Shown here one piece after another: positions 1 through 11,149 of a stretch of DNA of 64,000 nucleotides (position 1 is its first letter; the number at the start of each line of letters is the position of its first letter). Made by a program: the position numbers and the translations under genes. Below the pieces are notes generated by a model, which was given only the letters and a program-made list of their open reading frames with translations, made no database searches and had not been told where the DNA came from. Origin of the DNA: Breviolum minutum Mf 1.05b.01 (lineage: Eukaryota > Sar > Dinophyceae > Suessiales > Symbiodiniaceae); contig DF239913.1 of NCBI GenBank assembly GCA_000507305.1, positions 62,001 through 126,000 on the forward strand, read 5' to 3'.

Positions 1-493
1 CTGTTCAGGTGATTTCAGGCGTGTACCAAGTCGGCAATCAGAAAGCAGTGACTTCCCTTCAAGAAAGGTCGAACGGTATTAATCTTCGTGCTACCCCTCC
101 ATCCGAATAAGGGTTGAATGGATGGTGATTAGCCACAACTTGTCCTTTAAGGCCAGGCCTTATTCTTGTTCCGCGTTTTTTGGATAGTGGGCTGGAACTA
201 TTTGCGATCGGATTCCGATGGTAGACGGAATAGCTGAATGGTGACCTGTCTTACCTATACCGTATATACCATGATTGACATAAAGTTACCATGATACATG
301 GATGGTTGGTTCTTTGACGAAGCTAGGTTGTAGCCTTGTACCCATGGACCCATGGATGGTTTAAGCAACAACAATTGAGCCACCAACAAAAACCCTCGTA
401 CTTTTCATTATACTGGTTGTTTAATTATCCCTATAATGTTTTTTTGATCCCCATTTAACTGTGTAGTACAATCCCCTCTACACCTTACACAAC

Positions 494-694
494 ATGGGTT
501 TTTTTCGTTGCTCAATTCTTCTTTGCCTGGCTATCTTTGGGGCATTTGATGTTTCACCCAGCAGAGTCTCCCTTTACAACAAGAATCCGAAACCTGCCGT
601 GGCACTCTCAAAACCAAGTCGCCCCTATGGGCGCAGCTGCATGGCACATGAGGTCCATCATGAATTTTGCGGGTTATCCAAAATAGATAGGTGA
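494..694 (+). CDS. Small open frame with hydrophobic N-terminus
   Basis: 66 codons: MGFFRCSILLCLAIFGAFDV resembles a signal peptide, followed by a basic Pro/Ser-rich stretch ending in HHEFCGLSKIDR. Too short to classify and possibly chance. The next open frame (719-1021) is in the same frame after a stop. Confidence 0.2.
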   Translation: MGFFRCSILLCLAIFGAFDVSPSRVSLYNKNPKPAVALSKPSRPYGRSCMAHEVHHEFCGLSKIDR

Positions 695-718
695 TAGGTG
701 CAACCAAAGGACCATTGA

Positions 719-1021
719 GTGTTTATCCCCGGTGAATTCTGCAGTTTATTATTAAATGCGTTACTTGATGTGGGATTGATCATTCCCCATAACGGCATTT
801 GGGGTATCACTATTTTGGATCACCCACACTTGAGCACAGCCAATGACCTATCGAAACGCTTCAAACCCACGTTCCAACAGTCAGGTTTTTCATTAGATGA
901 TGTCAGGAGGTTTTTTTGGGGTGGCCACATGTTTGATCCAGAAAATCACAGCCTTCAAAGACGCCAACGTCTAATGGGAAGCAAGAAGAAGCAGCTCAGA
1001 GGAAAGTCCAAACACACTTAA
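719..1021 (+). CDS. 100-codon open frame, unknown
   Basis: Starts at GTG. The second half looks coding: HLSTANDLSKRFKPTFQQSG, FSLDDVRRFFWGGHMFDPEN and a basic tail QRRQRLMGSKKKQLRGKSKH. No domain recognised. It may be the end of an exon or of a decayed element running from upstream. Confidence 0.25.
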   Translation: MFIPGEFCSLLLNALLDVGLIIPHNGIWGITILDHPHLSTANDLSKRFKPTFQQSGFSLDDVRRFFWGGHMFDPENHSLQRRQRLMGSKKKQLRGKSKHT

Positions 1022-1385
1022 TCAATGATCAAACAGGGACAGCGAAGGGAGTTGCGATTCCACCCTCAATATAGAATCCTTCTAGATTAAAAAATGATGT
1101 AGACCAACCGGAAAAGACCCTCAAAGACAGTGAATTTTGACCCTGAGCCACTCTCCCATTTGGCCATTTGTTGAAGAAGTTTAGGAACGACTCAGCGGTG
1201 TAAATCCAATTTCAGGTTGACTTTAGGGAAACAAAAGGATGAAACTCATGAAGCTGATGAAACCCATCCAAGTTGGACTAAAAGTCTGATTTGGTTGCGG
1301 GAATCCCATAATCCCCCCCCTACCAGCTGGCATTGTTGAAGATGAGTCTCCGATATCCGAAGGTGGGATATTTCTTGAATTCCAT

Positions 1386-1601
1386 ATGGAGGATGTTTTT
1401 TGTCTTTTTTTCACAAAAAATGGTAGGCTTTTCCAAGCTTCCGGCTTCCATCCACCTGTCTCCAAACGAAAGAAACGAAATTTGCAAAATGCCGACTGCT
1501 TTGCGCTGATACGACTGGTGTGGGCTCATGCAGGTGTGGTTAAGATTTGCGCAGTGTTCCATGTGTTGAAGCCGAAGCGACTTATGAAAAGGGTGCAGTA
1601 A
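1386..1601 (+). CDS. 71-codon open frame, unknown
   Basis: Reads GRLFQASGFHPPVSKRKKRN, then LQNADCFALIRLVWAHAGVV and KICAVFHVLKPKRLMKRVQ. Basic with one hydrophobic helix-like stretch. The opposite strand is open as well. Low support. Confidence 0.18.
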   Translation: MEDVFCLFFTKNGRLFQASGFHPPVSKRKKRNLQNADCFALIRLVWAHAGVVKICAVFHVLKPKRLMKRVQ

Positions 1602-3340
1602 CTATGCCTTGGGATGCTCTCATGTTTCCCAGCTAATTGCGATTAAGGTAAGTCGAGATCAACAAGAATCCATTGCTCAATATGAATGTGTCCTGTGAGC
1701 CATGGTTCGAGCTATCAGCTCGCTCCAAGAGAAAATATGATGGAAGAAATCGGCCCAAGCAGTACTAGAGAATATTAGAATGTATCAGTTTTGCATCCAG
1801 CTTCACAGACAAAAGCAATTGGCATATTATATCAACTGTTCCCGGATTTCTTCTTTAAAGGTGTAATTATATAATTAATTATATGTGATCCTTTAGTCTT
1901 TTCGCGCGTGTATGAGTTTTTTTGTCCAAGCAGATCCACAACAGGACTCCTGGATAAAACCTTCTACATCGGACCTTCCAAAAGAGTTCCCTAAACCAAT
2001 GATTTTTTATGGGGGAGAAATTTCGTCAGAGCTTGACCGCTCAGTCAATTTCGCTGATTGGGTGGTTAATTCTTGGGATTCCTTGCTATGAAAAGAATCC
2101 CACATGAAAGGGGTGGATCTAGAATATTCGACCCACCAATGGAAATTCAACTGAGTAAGTATTGGTCTTTGAATCCACCACAAAAAAAAAACAGCCGGCT
2201 ACTGAATCTCCAAGTGTTTCTTGTATGAGACTTCTCAACATCTTTACTTGTGCAGAGCGAATTGGCAGTCTTCTATCCTAGCAGTCTCCTATTTGGAAGG
2301 AGCCACACTAAATAGGTCATATTCATAAAGCATTGGCTAAACCAACCAGCCAATACTAGTTGCCAACCAACCAGTACAGGGTTCTTAAGCTGTTTATTCT
2401 TATTTTCATGCTTGTCTCCAAACTAACATACTGTTGATGGAAGAAATCCACCTGAAATGTAAAAGAACTCTATACTTGATGAGAGAAACTAGTTATCAGC
2501 TAGTTTAGGTTTTTTTTCATCAATCGCTTCATCTCCGCCCAGTCAGAATTTCAGGGTTCCCTGGGACTTCCCTCGAGCTAAACTCTAAACCTCATGGTCT
2601 AAGGTTGTTTCAACACACCTTTGGAACACACCCCTAAACCCTTTACCAACAGGCCATAAAGAGATTCCTTTCAGAGTTGGCTAGGGGGATTGCCCGGGGT
2701 GTGCGATATCGGAGTCTGTTGTATTTTTCTTGGACATGGGCATCATCCCAAGAGTCTCATGTTTGGTGCTTCTGGTAAAACCTCGGGTTTGGGTCATTTC
2801 GTTGGTAACCCTACAAATCAATAGATATCTACCACCTTTACCTTCAGAGTCTCCGTAGGTCCTTCCAAAATGCCGGTGTTTGGCGCTGCGGTGCTTGGCG
2901 CTGCTGTTAGGAAACGGATATGGGACCTTGGGAGATGTTAGCAACTGAGAGGAAAATCTCGAATCAAACAACTGAAATTGGGTTGAGATGACTTTGTTGA
3001 GCGCTCCAAAACAACACTTGGGCCTTGCAAAGTTGCAAAGTTGTGCCCTTCGAATGCAAAGCAATTTGGGATGGTTAAAACTGAAGGGTGTTCGTGAAAG
3101 AATTGTTCATATTTATAGTCAACTGTATGTACGCACATAGTTATTTCGAACATTTAATTTCGATATCAACAGGTGACTGGCCGATATTTTGTCCAAAAAC
3201 TTCTTGACAGGAAAATGAATTTGTGAAACTCATCATTGGCAAACTGCAAGTGTACCCCCCTGAAACTAAGATAGCCCCTGAAAATTGATGGTTGGGAGAC
3301 TACTTTCCTCTTGGGATACCATATTTTCAAGTGCCAACTG
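1602..3340. other. Non-coding stretch
   Basis: AT-rich, no supported exon. Short open frames at 2681-3153 on the minus strand overlap each other and are not convincing. Confidence 0.4.
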
Positions 3341-3450
3341 TTAGCTGGGTGGTGGTTTCAAATATTTTTTATTTTCACCCCTACTTGGAGAAATGATCCA
3401 ATTTGATGAGCATGTTTTTCAAATGGGTGGATCAACCACCAACTAGTTAG
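3341..3450. repeat. Hairpin repeat family A copy
   Basis: TTAGCTGGGTGGTGGTTTCA on the left and AACCACCAACTAGTTAG on the right are imperfect inverted repeats. The core contains CACCCCTACTTGGAG and AAATGATCCAATTT, shared with other copies. Confidence 0.65.
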
Positions 3451-3734
3451 TTTCATGGAGGGTATACCTTAACCTACCCACAATTCACCCCTTTGTGATG
3501 TTTTTCGTGTGATTTTAGTATTTAGATTCTAACCACTAAAAGGTGGCAACTTTTGAATTTTGGCCGCCTAAGCTGCTAAAAATTCCTCACTGATAGACGG
3601 GGAAGCGGTGGTAGTGACGACTCACTGTTGTCGTGGAATACCTCCAGCAGAAGTTTGATTTCACTATATAGTGTTGCCTCGGATTGCCTTGCAGTACCCC
3701 ACAATCGTGCCAATATCGTCAGAATCTTTGGCAA

Positions 3735-4019
3735 CTAAGAGCAGCGGTTTTCTTCCAAATGGGGTAGCAAAAAACGTTTGAAAGGGTGGACAATTTCCTT
3801 CAGGGAGCGGGGTATTTGGAAGGTTTTTGTCCATCCTTGTCCCTCGTGAACTTTCGTTCCAAACAAGTACGTCAGACGGGCGAAAAGCGTACAAATTTCA
3901 AGCAGCTTAGCCTTCTTGGCAGGACTTCAGTTGCATTTCAGCACCTTTGCCCGCTTCAGTGCCACACCCTTGTCAGAAGTCTTGCGAGATCCCTTGAACC
4001 AACGAGCCAAAGAAGAGTG
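3735..4019 (-). pseudogene. Coding-like minus-strand segment with one internal stop
   Basis: Read on the minus strand, one frame gives SLARWFKGSRKTSDKGVALK then RAKVLKCN, a TGA at 3927-3929, then SPAKKAKLLEICTLFARLTY, LFGTKVHEGQGWTKTFQIPR and SLKEIVHPFK. Both sides of the TGA are Lys-rich, helical and in one frame, so a single nonsense change or a very short intron separates them. The plus strand also has a shorter open frame here. No family recognised. Confidence 0.3.
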
Positions 4020-4526
4020 ACTTGGTAAGACATCGGGGCCAATCTCAAGTCAAGATGCCAAACTGATTGGTTGCTGGTTGATGATTTTTATAGGTGATTC
4101 GACTACCAATCTCCCGGTAGTTTAAAGGGATTGACCAATCACCGCGATGCGACGGATTCCCCATTACTTATGGTTTGCTTAGAAAACCTCCACGACTCGC
4201 CTTGAAGTGGTAGAATGCATTTATGTAAAGGTAGAATTGGTACAAGACCACTTGAAAAGCTGAAATGATAAGAATTTGGGGGGCACCCATGTTGTATATG
4301 ATTAAAAGAAAAAGTAGAGGCCATCTTACATTCAGGAATCATCTCTAGCTGGTGGTTTAAAGTCATTTATTTTATGCTCACTGGTAGTTGGGGGACATCC
4401 TGACGCCCCACGCGAATCTTTCGCCAATCACTTCTGGTAGAGCCACCTAAAAGGTTGCAAACTCTCCAAACAGGACAGGTGCACCTGAACCAAGAGGAGA
4501 CTTCAGGGAGAACAACATACACCTTT

Positions 4527-4650
4527 CATGGGAATCTAAGTGTGCCCTCCCCCATGCCCACTCCCTAAGAAATAAGGCCTTATTAAGGTTATTAATTTAA
4601 CCATCATTGTCCCTTAAGAATACTAATGAACCTTTTTTTAACCATGATGG
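4527..4650. repeat. Hairpin repeat family B copy, right end unclear
   Basis: CATGGGAATCTAAGTGTGCC matches the family B end. The interior holds AATAAGGCCTTATT (palindrome) and CATTGTCCCTTAAGAA. The right terminal repeat is diverged or lost. Confidence 0.5.
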
Positions 4651-5194
4651 GCCCCCCCGGTGCAAGAGCGTTTGCTAGCACATTGCCTGATAAAGGCCAT
4701 CCCTTAGCATGCTCGATTCCCAGATTTAGGACTTTTTTTTGAGCCACCGAGGTGCGCAGTGAATTTTGACAAACCATGCGACTTTTATCGAGGGACCTCT
4801 TACCAAGCGGGAACCACGTGAGAAATCAGGCTCGAATACACAGGGTTCTGTGGGTCACTAATGTTATAAATTATGTGTTTTTTAATACGGCCTACTTGGG
4901 CCTACTTGTGCAGCCTTATTTTCTCGTGGAGTTCCCCTTGTTTTAGATGAGGGCTCTGGAAATCCCTCGTATTTTCTTCCTTTCTTCCAGGGCCACTGGT
5001 CATGCAGCTTTCCCGAGGCTTGAAACCATTGGCGCTCGCAATGTGCGTTTTCTTCAGAACCGTCCCCTTTGGCTTCAATGGGCTTGGTTTTGGCGCTTGG
5101 GAAGGTAGCTGTAACAGTGGGTAGATGATCATCACTGGTATTTAAGGGACATCTGAATTCCTTCACTTTTACTTTGGCAAATTTAAGATATCTA

Positions 5195-5328
5195 GATCTA
5201 GGTGGTGCTCTCAAATGTTTCCTTGAATTCCTATTTTGGGGGGGGGGGCGCCTTTGCCGGTTTGAAAAAAAAATGGAACTATATTTTTGGTTTTTCAAGA
5301 TGGATGGTGATAACCCACCACCTAGATC
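5195..5328. repeat. Hairpin repeat family A, best copy (MITE/introner-like)
   Basis: A 134-bp element bounded by a perfect 13-bp inverted repeat: GATCTAGGTGGTG at 5195-5207 and CACCACCTAGATC at 5316-5328. Related copies with AGGTGGT..ACCACCT ends are listed separately. No coding capacity. Confidence 0.7.
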
Positions 5329-6886
5329 ATTGCACTCTACCTCGGATATTTCATGGGAAGTTGAGGGTGTTCCTCCCCCAAAGTTTCCCCCACGGAAAAA
5401 AAAGAAACTTGCGCGAAAAAAGGGCCTTTTTAATGGATCATGGTGGTCAAAAAGTCCCTCAAATGGCCTTAATTCTTTGGGGGAGGGTGAATGATACACA
5501 AGGAAGCACCACGTCAGACCCCTTACTGGGTGTGAAAACCACCAACAAAAAGTAGAGTTTGTCAATAAGGGCATCCAAACCATGGTCATTTGGGTCCCTA
5601 ACACTCCATGTATATTGCAATGAGTTTGCCCTAGACAGCTTGGTCCATACTACTGTCCCATTCACAAGGTGTCCTGCCCTTCCCAATTCCCAGGTGCTGG
5701 AGGTTCACTCTTTCTTGGGAAAATTCGTAACACGATTCTGAAACGCATATGCTAGTGGGATCCAAAATAGTGGCTGAGGGCCCCAAATCACCATAGCTTG
5801 GATACCTCCAAATGGTCAACTTGTACAGTTTGGATCATTCTCACACCCAATGCTCAAACTTGAAGCACTGAAGCACCATGTCATGTAGGAGAACTTTCCA
5901 GTTATGACTCAAGCACCCTGGAGAAAAAAAACACCAGGTGCAACGTCTCACCATGGAAAAACACCACAAGGAAAAGCCTTCAACGTTTAGCTAAATTCCC
6001 TGAGTTAGCCATGGTCCACTCCAAGCTGGAAGAGTTGATTAGGAATCGACAATCCGCGGAGGTTGAATATCGGGCTGGTGTATTTACTGATAGTAAAACC
6101 CCCTAAACTACCCAGTTTTGTAGGTAAATGGACCAATTCATTGAGTGTTGGGGTTTTGTGGATTTAAGTTGCAAAATCAAAATTTCACTCGTTACCTTTG
6201 ATGTCAAGTGGTTACAACCACGAACATTAAAGGAGTGATGCAGCACGAGCGATGGTAATGTGACCTTAGCTCCGATCTTTCGTGTAGGAACTATGTGACA
6301 TGTGGATGGGAGCAACTCGTGTCTCCTCCAAAAGTCGCAGGAGTTACCAAATTTGGACATCAAAAACCATGGACCAGTCATGAAATTCCATGAAATTCCC
6401 ATGCTCAGCCGGCTCGATGTTTGGTAGCTGAAGCGCCCGTTTTAATATGGCCGAGACTTGTCAGCGAATGCAACCGTTAAACCTATATGTATTTCACAGC
6501 CTTGATTGAGGCTGGTACTTTGATGCGGCGTCCAGCTTCGATGTGAGGCGTTTGCAGGTGGCGTCAGTTTTTTGCTGAGCTTCTTGTTTAACTGCCATGT
6601 TAACCCATGTTAGACTTGAGAGTGTGCCTCCTCTTTGATCATGTTCCAACGTGTTGTTCACAAAGTATTTTTCTGGATCCTGGTTTTACGTCGCTTTTTG
6701 TTGCTTCAAGAAACGCTTATGAATGATACCCTCACTGGAATGAACCTGGGGAAATTGAAGGGGTTAGTATTTTTCACATTTGCTTATACAATGGCTTGTA
6801 CATGGCATTTTTGTTGCCTGTTTTTATGTTTGGAAAATCACTGTTTGCCAACCGCCAACCGCTAAACTCCGGGCATTTCGTTTCAG

Positions 6887-7005
6887 CATACCAAAATCTC
6901 CCCGTTCGCGAGGCCGTGCGGCACGTTCAAAGTATCCGGTCCATTGTGTTGGTTGCCAACGTCAGCCGTCAGGACTGGGATGAGAGGCGAATCTTTCGCG
7001 AATAA
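6887..7005 (+). CDS. Exon candidate, unknown
   Basis: After TTTCAG the frame reads YQNLPVREAVRHVQSIRSIV then LVANVSRQDWDERRIFRE, TAA at 7003. It looks strongly coding, with a helix-strand rhythm. It ends in GGCGAATCTTTCGCG, so the true exon end may be a GC donor before that hairpin. Confidence 0.35.
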
Positions 7006-7962
7006 AATCCCACTTTGTTCAAAGTGAGGGGGATTTTTCTCTAAAAGGTAGGATTCCTTAATAGGATCATACCTAGGCATTGGAAGTGGGGTATGATTTG
7101 GTTGGTATGATCCACTCCTGGGGATACTGCACATCGGATTACGAGCAACTTTCAAACCATTTGTTGATTTAGGAGTCATTCCAGAGAAGCAGTTCCTTTG
7201 AGTGTTGTTGGATTTTACGATTTTATGATCCAACTAAAAGTGATGGACTTTGAACAGACAGGACTTCAACGGTTTTTCTTACCAAGTCCAATTTGGCTTG
7301 GATTATTTTTCTCGCAAGCGCAATCATGGCAAGTGGATGCTGTATTCTTATTGGGATGTCAAAAGAACTTAGGAAGAATGGTGATCAGATCAGTGGGTCA
7401 TATACAGGGTAGGCTGGGGTGACTAACCATTGATATGTTGAACTTCCACCAGACATCCCGGTGTACCCATTTGCAACTCAAGTGATTTGTATGGTTTTAC
7501 TAGAATTTCAACTTAAGTAGAACAAAAACATAGCGGAATTTCTTCACCCCAGCAACGTGTATCAAACGTTTGCCATAATAAGCATCATAACATTTCAAAA
7601 TGCAACGTAACACTTGAAACACAAGGATGTGCCATTGCAATCATAGTTCACCCGAAACTAATCCTTTCAGCATGACACTAGTGAATTTGGACTCAGATTA
7701 GCACAATAATGTCAAATTCCAGATGAATTATTGGCCCAGTGCCGTTGTAATCGTTGTGTCATTTCAGGGGAATCAACACATGTACAGGTGATACTGCAAG
7801 TTGCCAGCCGCCATCAGAGATACAGCCACGTAAAATCGTTCTTGAAGAACCACCATTTTCTCAAATGCGAAATGCCACCTGGAGACCTCATGCAGAATTT
7901 GGCTTGGTATGCGAAGTGTGTGTGGGTAATGAGTGTGTGGGTGAATCACCAAGCAACAGCGT

Positions 7963-8166
7963 TTGCACATCAAGACAGAAAGCGAGGAATCAGATGGGAC
8001 CAACCACGCTTGCCAGCACTCAGATCATAGATGGACTGTGGCTTGCTCTAAAGAAGCTTGTGCCCAAGTCCATGAGTTGGAAAAACTCATCCACTACTTG
8101 GTGTTGGAGAATATAAGGGCCCAATCTGCACAGTTCTTCAGGACAATTTGTCCTGAAGCTCGTTGA
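7963..8166 (+). CDS. Coding-like segment, unknown
   Basis: The frame reads ESEESDGTNHACQHSDHRWT, then VACSKEACAQVHELEKLIHY and a helical end, stopping at 8164-8166. Upstream, another frame (7840-7990) also looks coding (MRNATWRPHAEFGLVCEVCV). A frame change near 7990 would join them, which suggests a pseudogene. Confidence 0.25.
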   Translation: MHIKTESEESDGTNHACQHSDHRWTVACSKEACAQVHELEKLIHYLVLENIRAQSAQFFRTICPEAR

Positions 8167-8294
8167 ATGATTCAGGTTGCAACAAAAAAAGACCGCTTTT
8201 ACAAGTGATCCAAGTTAAATAGGGTCCAGCACGAAGTAGTTTCATGTCAGATGAAAAAGCCACTCTTTTTTTTTCCGATGCAAATCCAACACAG

Positions 8295-8449
8295 CAAAAT
8301 CATGGGACCGGGACCCAGTATTTGGCATTGCGTTTGAATCGAGAATCGTTCAGCTTCCCAACGTCACGCACCAGGAAGGCGACCATTTGGGCCACTTCAT
8401 TGCAAAGAGCGAATGGAACTCCACCTTGAAAGCGCCCTGGTTACGCTGA
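8295..8449 (+). CDS. Exon candidate with stop (possible last exon)
   Basis: After CCAACACAG the frame reads KSWDRDPVFGIAFESRIVQL, PNVTHQEGDHLGHFIAKSEW and NSTLKAPWLR to TGA 8447-8449. A T-tract lies ~20 bp before the acceptor. Residues 7990-8166 (VACSKEACAQVHELEKLIHY, LVLENIRAQSAQFFRTICPE, then a stop) look coding in another frame, so the region may be a decayed gene. Confidence 0.33.
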
Positions 8450-9324
8450 TTCGCTAATGGTAGTTGTGCTCCCCCTTAGAAGCCTTAGAAGTTCGCCAGG
8501 TTGGGTAGATTCTAGGGTTTTCATGGGTGGAACCCTAAGCTGCACCGGTTGAGAGCTGGGAATTCATTTTTTTACACAGCGACTTTGGAGTGGTCAAAAG
8601 TCACTCAACAGCTGATGTTTAATGGGTTTGTAAAGGTGAAGGGTTGATGATGTTGATGGGAATCTTCCAGCTTGCGGGATGGTGTTTCGGTGGGTGAAGG
8701 GTAGCATGCTATATCAACCCAATGAACTATTGATTGATGGATGTGTAGAATGGTTCTGGGTGGAAAAACATAAAAGCATATCATCATCTAATTGCGGTAG
8801 TTGGCGGTCAAAATACAACGTGATTGTAGCAGGTGCAGTCTTCCTTACCATGCTTTTTGGAGCGAAAATATGCTCCAGTTCGCCCACCTATTACGGAGTA
8901 CCTTGCCTATAGTTATAACGGAATATAACAGATTGATCTACACATGATTTACACGTTTGAAAGTTAACATAGATGCGCAAGTTAGTCGTATTTAAACGGA
9001 TTTATCATTGGTGGTATCCATGTTAATTTTCAAATTTATGCACGACATGTCAACTCTGCTTCATTTTGACAATCCAACATCTTTGCTGATAAGTCTTTGA
9101 GGTCTAAACAGTTCAAGAGTCTATTTTCCTCAAATGGCTAGGCCAGGCCCCGACCCCTTTCTTTAAGTGTGGTTGGGGTAGTTATGCCATGGTAAGCCCA
9201 TCTCAGGATTCTTATATAATATGAAATGGATCCTATCAACCGACCCTAGCTAACCATCAAGCCTTCATCATAGGAGATCTTAAATCAGTATTAAAGGATA
9301 CCAGTAGACTAATTGTCCAACCGC

Positions 9325-10030
9325 CCAACTCACTAACTGTCTCATTGACTATCTGACTAAATTGACTAATTGACTAACTAAGTAATTGACGAACTGACTA
9401 ACTGACGAACTAGCTAACTGACTAACTGACTGATTGACTTCCTGACTGACTTACAAGCTAATTGACTAACTACCTGGTTGACTAACTAGCTAACTGACTA
9501 ACTGGCTAATTTGCTAACTGATTGATTGACTAACTGACTAATTGACAAACTGACGAATGACTACTTGATTAACTGACTAACTGACTACCTTGACTAACTG
9601 ACTAACTAGCTGACTGACTAACTGACTGATTGACCAACTGACTGATTGACTTCCTGACTGACTTACTAGCTAATTGGCTAATTATCTGGTTGACTAACTA
9701 GCTAACTGAGTAACTGACTGATTGACTAACTGATTGATTGACTAACTGACTAATCGACCAACTGACTGATTGACCAACTGACTGATTGACTAACTGACGA
9801 ACTGACTCATTGACTAACTGACGAACTCACTAATAGTGACTAACTGACTAACTGACTAGTTGACTATCTACCTAATTCACTAACTGACTGACTTGACCAA
9901 CTGATGACCTAGCTAACTGAGTAACTGCCTAATTGACTAACTGACTATTTGATTGGTCAACTGATCAATTGACTGAATGACTCATTGACAAACTGACTCA
10001 TTGATTGACTGACTAACTTTCTAACTGACT
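9325..10030. repeat. Degenerate 8-bp tandem array (GACTAACT-like)
   Basis: About 700 bp built from variants of ACTGACTA/ACTAACTG with GATTGACT and TAGCTAAC variants. Longer blocks recur (for example GACTGATTGACTTCCTGACT at ~9426 and ~9639), so there is higher-order duplication. No open frame. Confidence 0.9.
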
Positions 10031-10032
10031 AA

Positions 10033-10408
10033 TTTTTCGACATCTGAACTTCAAAAAGTGGCCCAAACTCTAGATTTTTTTCAGATTTTGACTTGCAAAT
10101 GCGCTTCGCGCCACAGCGGCGTACCATTTTTCGACATCGAAACTTCAGAAATTGCTCCGAACCTGCCGTGCTTTGCAGATTTTGACTTGAAAATGTTTGA
10201 CTTGAAAATGCGCTTCTCGCCACAGCCGCGTGCTATTTTTCGACATCGGAACTTCAAAACTTGGTCCGCGAACGTGGTGTTTTGTCGATTTTGACTTGAA
10301 AATGTGCTTCGCGCCACAGCCGCATGCCATTTTTCGACATCGAAACTTCAAAAATTGCTCCGACCCTGAGGTGTTTTGTACATTTTGACTTGAAAATTTT
10401 CGAACATC
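10033..10408. repeat. Four tandem units of a ~94-bp repeat
   Basis: Units start at 10033, 10127, 10236 and 10330, each with TTTTTCGACATC, AACTTCA, GATTTTGACTTG and GCGCTTCGCGCCACAGCCGC-like blocks. Unit lengths are 94, 109, 94 and ~79 bp; unit 2 has an internal duplication of TTTGACTTGAAAATG. The open frames on both strands here are by-products of the repeat. Confidence 0.9.
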
Positions 10409-10411
10409 AGG

Positions 10412-11044
10412 AACCACGAATCAATGAAAAAACACAGCGATTCGCGACTAACATTTCGCGCGTGTGTATCTTCTGTCTAGTAACTCTACTAGCGTGTTGA
10501 TCTTCTTCTTCTGACTTGACTTCTCTAGTCTGCCTTTCAACTGTCCATATTGTCGGAAGTTAGACTTCTAAACTTCCTTCGATTAAAGAGAAAATTATGG
10601 TAAATGATTATTTGCTCGTTATTTTGTTGGTGGTTTACTGTTGGAGACATATCCCCAAAAAACGATTCCGACGATGGGCTGAACCGCTCTTGCTGCAAGG
10701 ATTTGTCCATCTTCATGCCCTCCTCCAATTGGAGCTGTCGTGTGACCGCGCGCAAGAGCGCGCGCAAGAGGTGGCCCAACGGCATGCAGGACGATGCTGT
10801 CGCTGGATGGATGAACTCTGATGACATGTGTTTTCAAAAGGGATGACGTTTGTTAGCAGTTGGGTAGGAAACTTGAGTAAACCGTTTATAGGAGTTATGC
10901 TAGACTTACTAACTATAGTGACAAGCCATTCTAAAAGGGCATTCCGAATGCTAAATTACCGATGCGAACCTGATCGCAAGGGAAATTCATTCAATTCCAA
11001 CGAAATATAACGAAATACTCCTTTACAAGACTTCGTTTATGTTG
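10412..11044. other. Non-coding spacer before the LINE
   Basis: No convincing gene. It holds a GCGCAAG cluster at 10748-10770, also seen at ~38.5 kb, and AT-rich sequence leading to the LINE target site. Short open frames here overlap on both strands. Confidence 0.5.
10748..10770. repeat. GCGCAAG repeat cluster (short)
   Basis: GCGCGCAAGAGCGCGCGCAA, the same unit as at 38.5 kb. Confidence 0.55.
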
Positions 11045-11068
11045 AAGGTGATTTTTATTTTTTTTTAG
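11045..11068. repeat. Left target-site duplication of the LINE
   Basis: AAGGTGATTTTT followed by a T-rich tract ending in AG. The 12-mer is repeated exactly at 21501. The T-rich tract plus AG immediately before the open ORF1 frame also looks like a splice acceptor. Confidence 0.6.
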
Positions 11069-11149
11069 CATGATGGCTCGAGTACCTACCAGTGGTCTGT
11101 CGTTACGCCACTGAATCTCGAGTGTTTCGGTCACCTGAGTAGTCACGCC

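Noticed and set aside
4882-5604. 240-codon minus-strand open frame
   Set aside because: It runs through a family A hairpin repeat (5195-5328) and overlaps open frames on the plus strand. Composition changes along its length and no domain is visible.
9325-10030. CRISPR-like array
   Set aside because: Units are 8 bp, degenerate and contiguous with no spacers.
10029-10417. Overlapping open frames on both strands
   Set aside because: Produced by the 94-bp tandem repeat.
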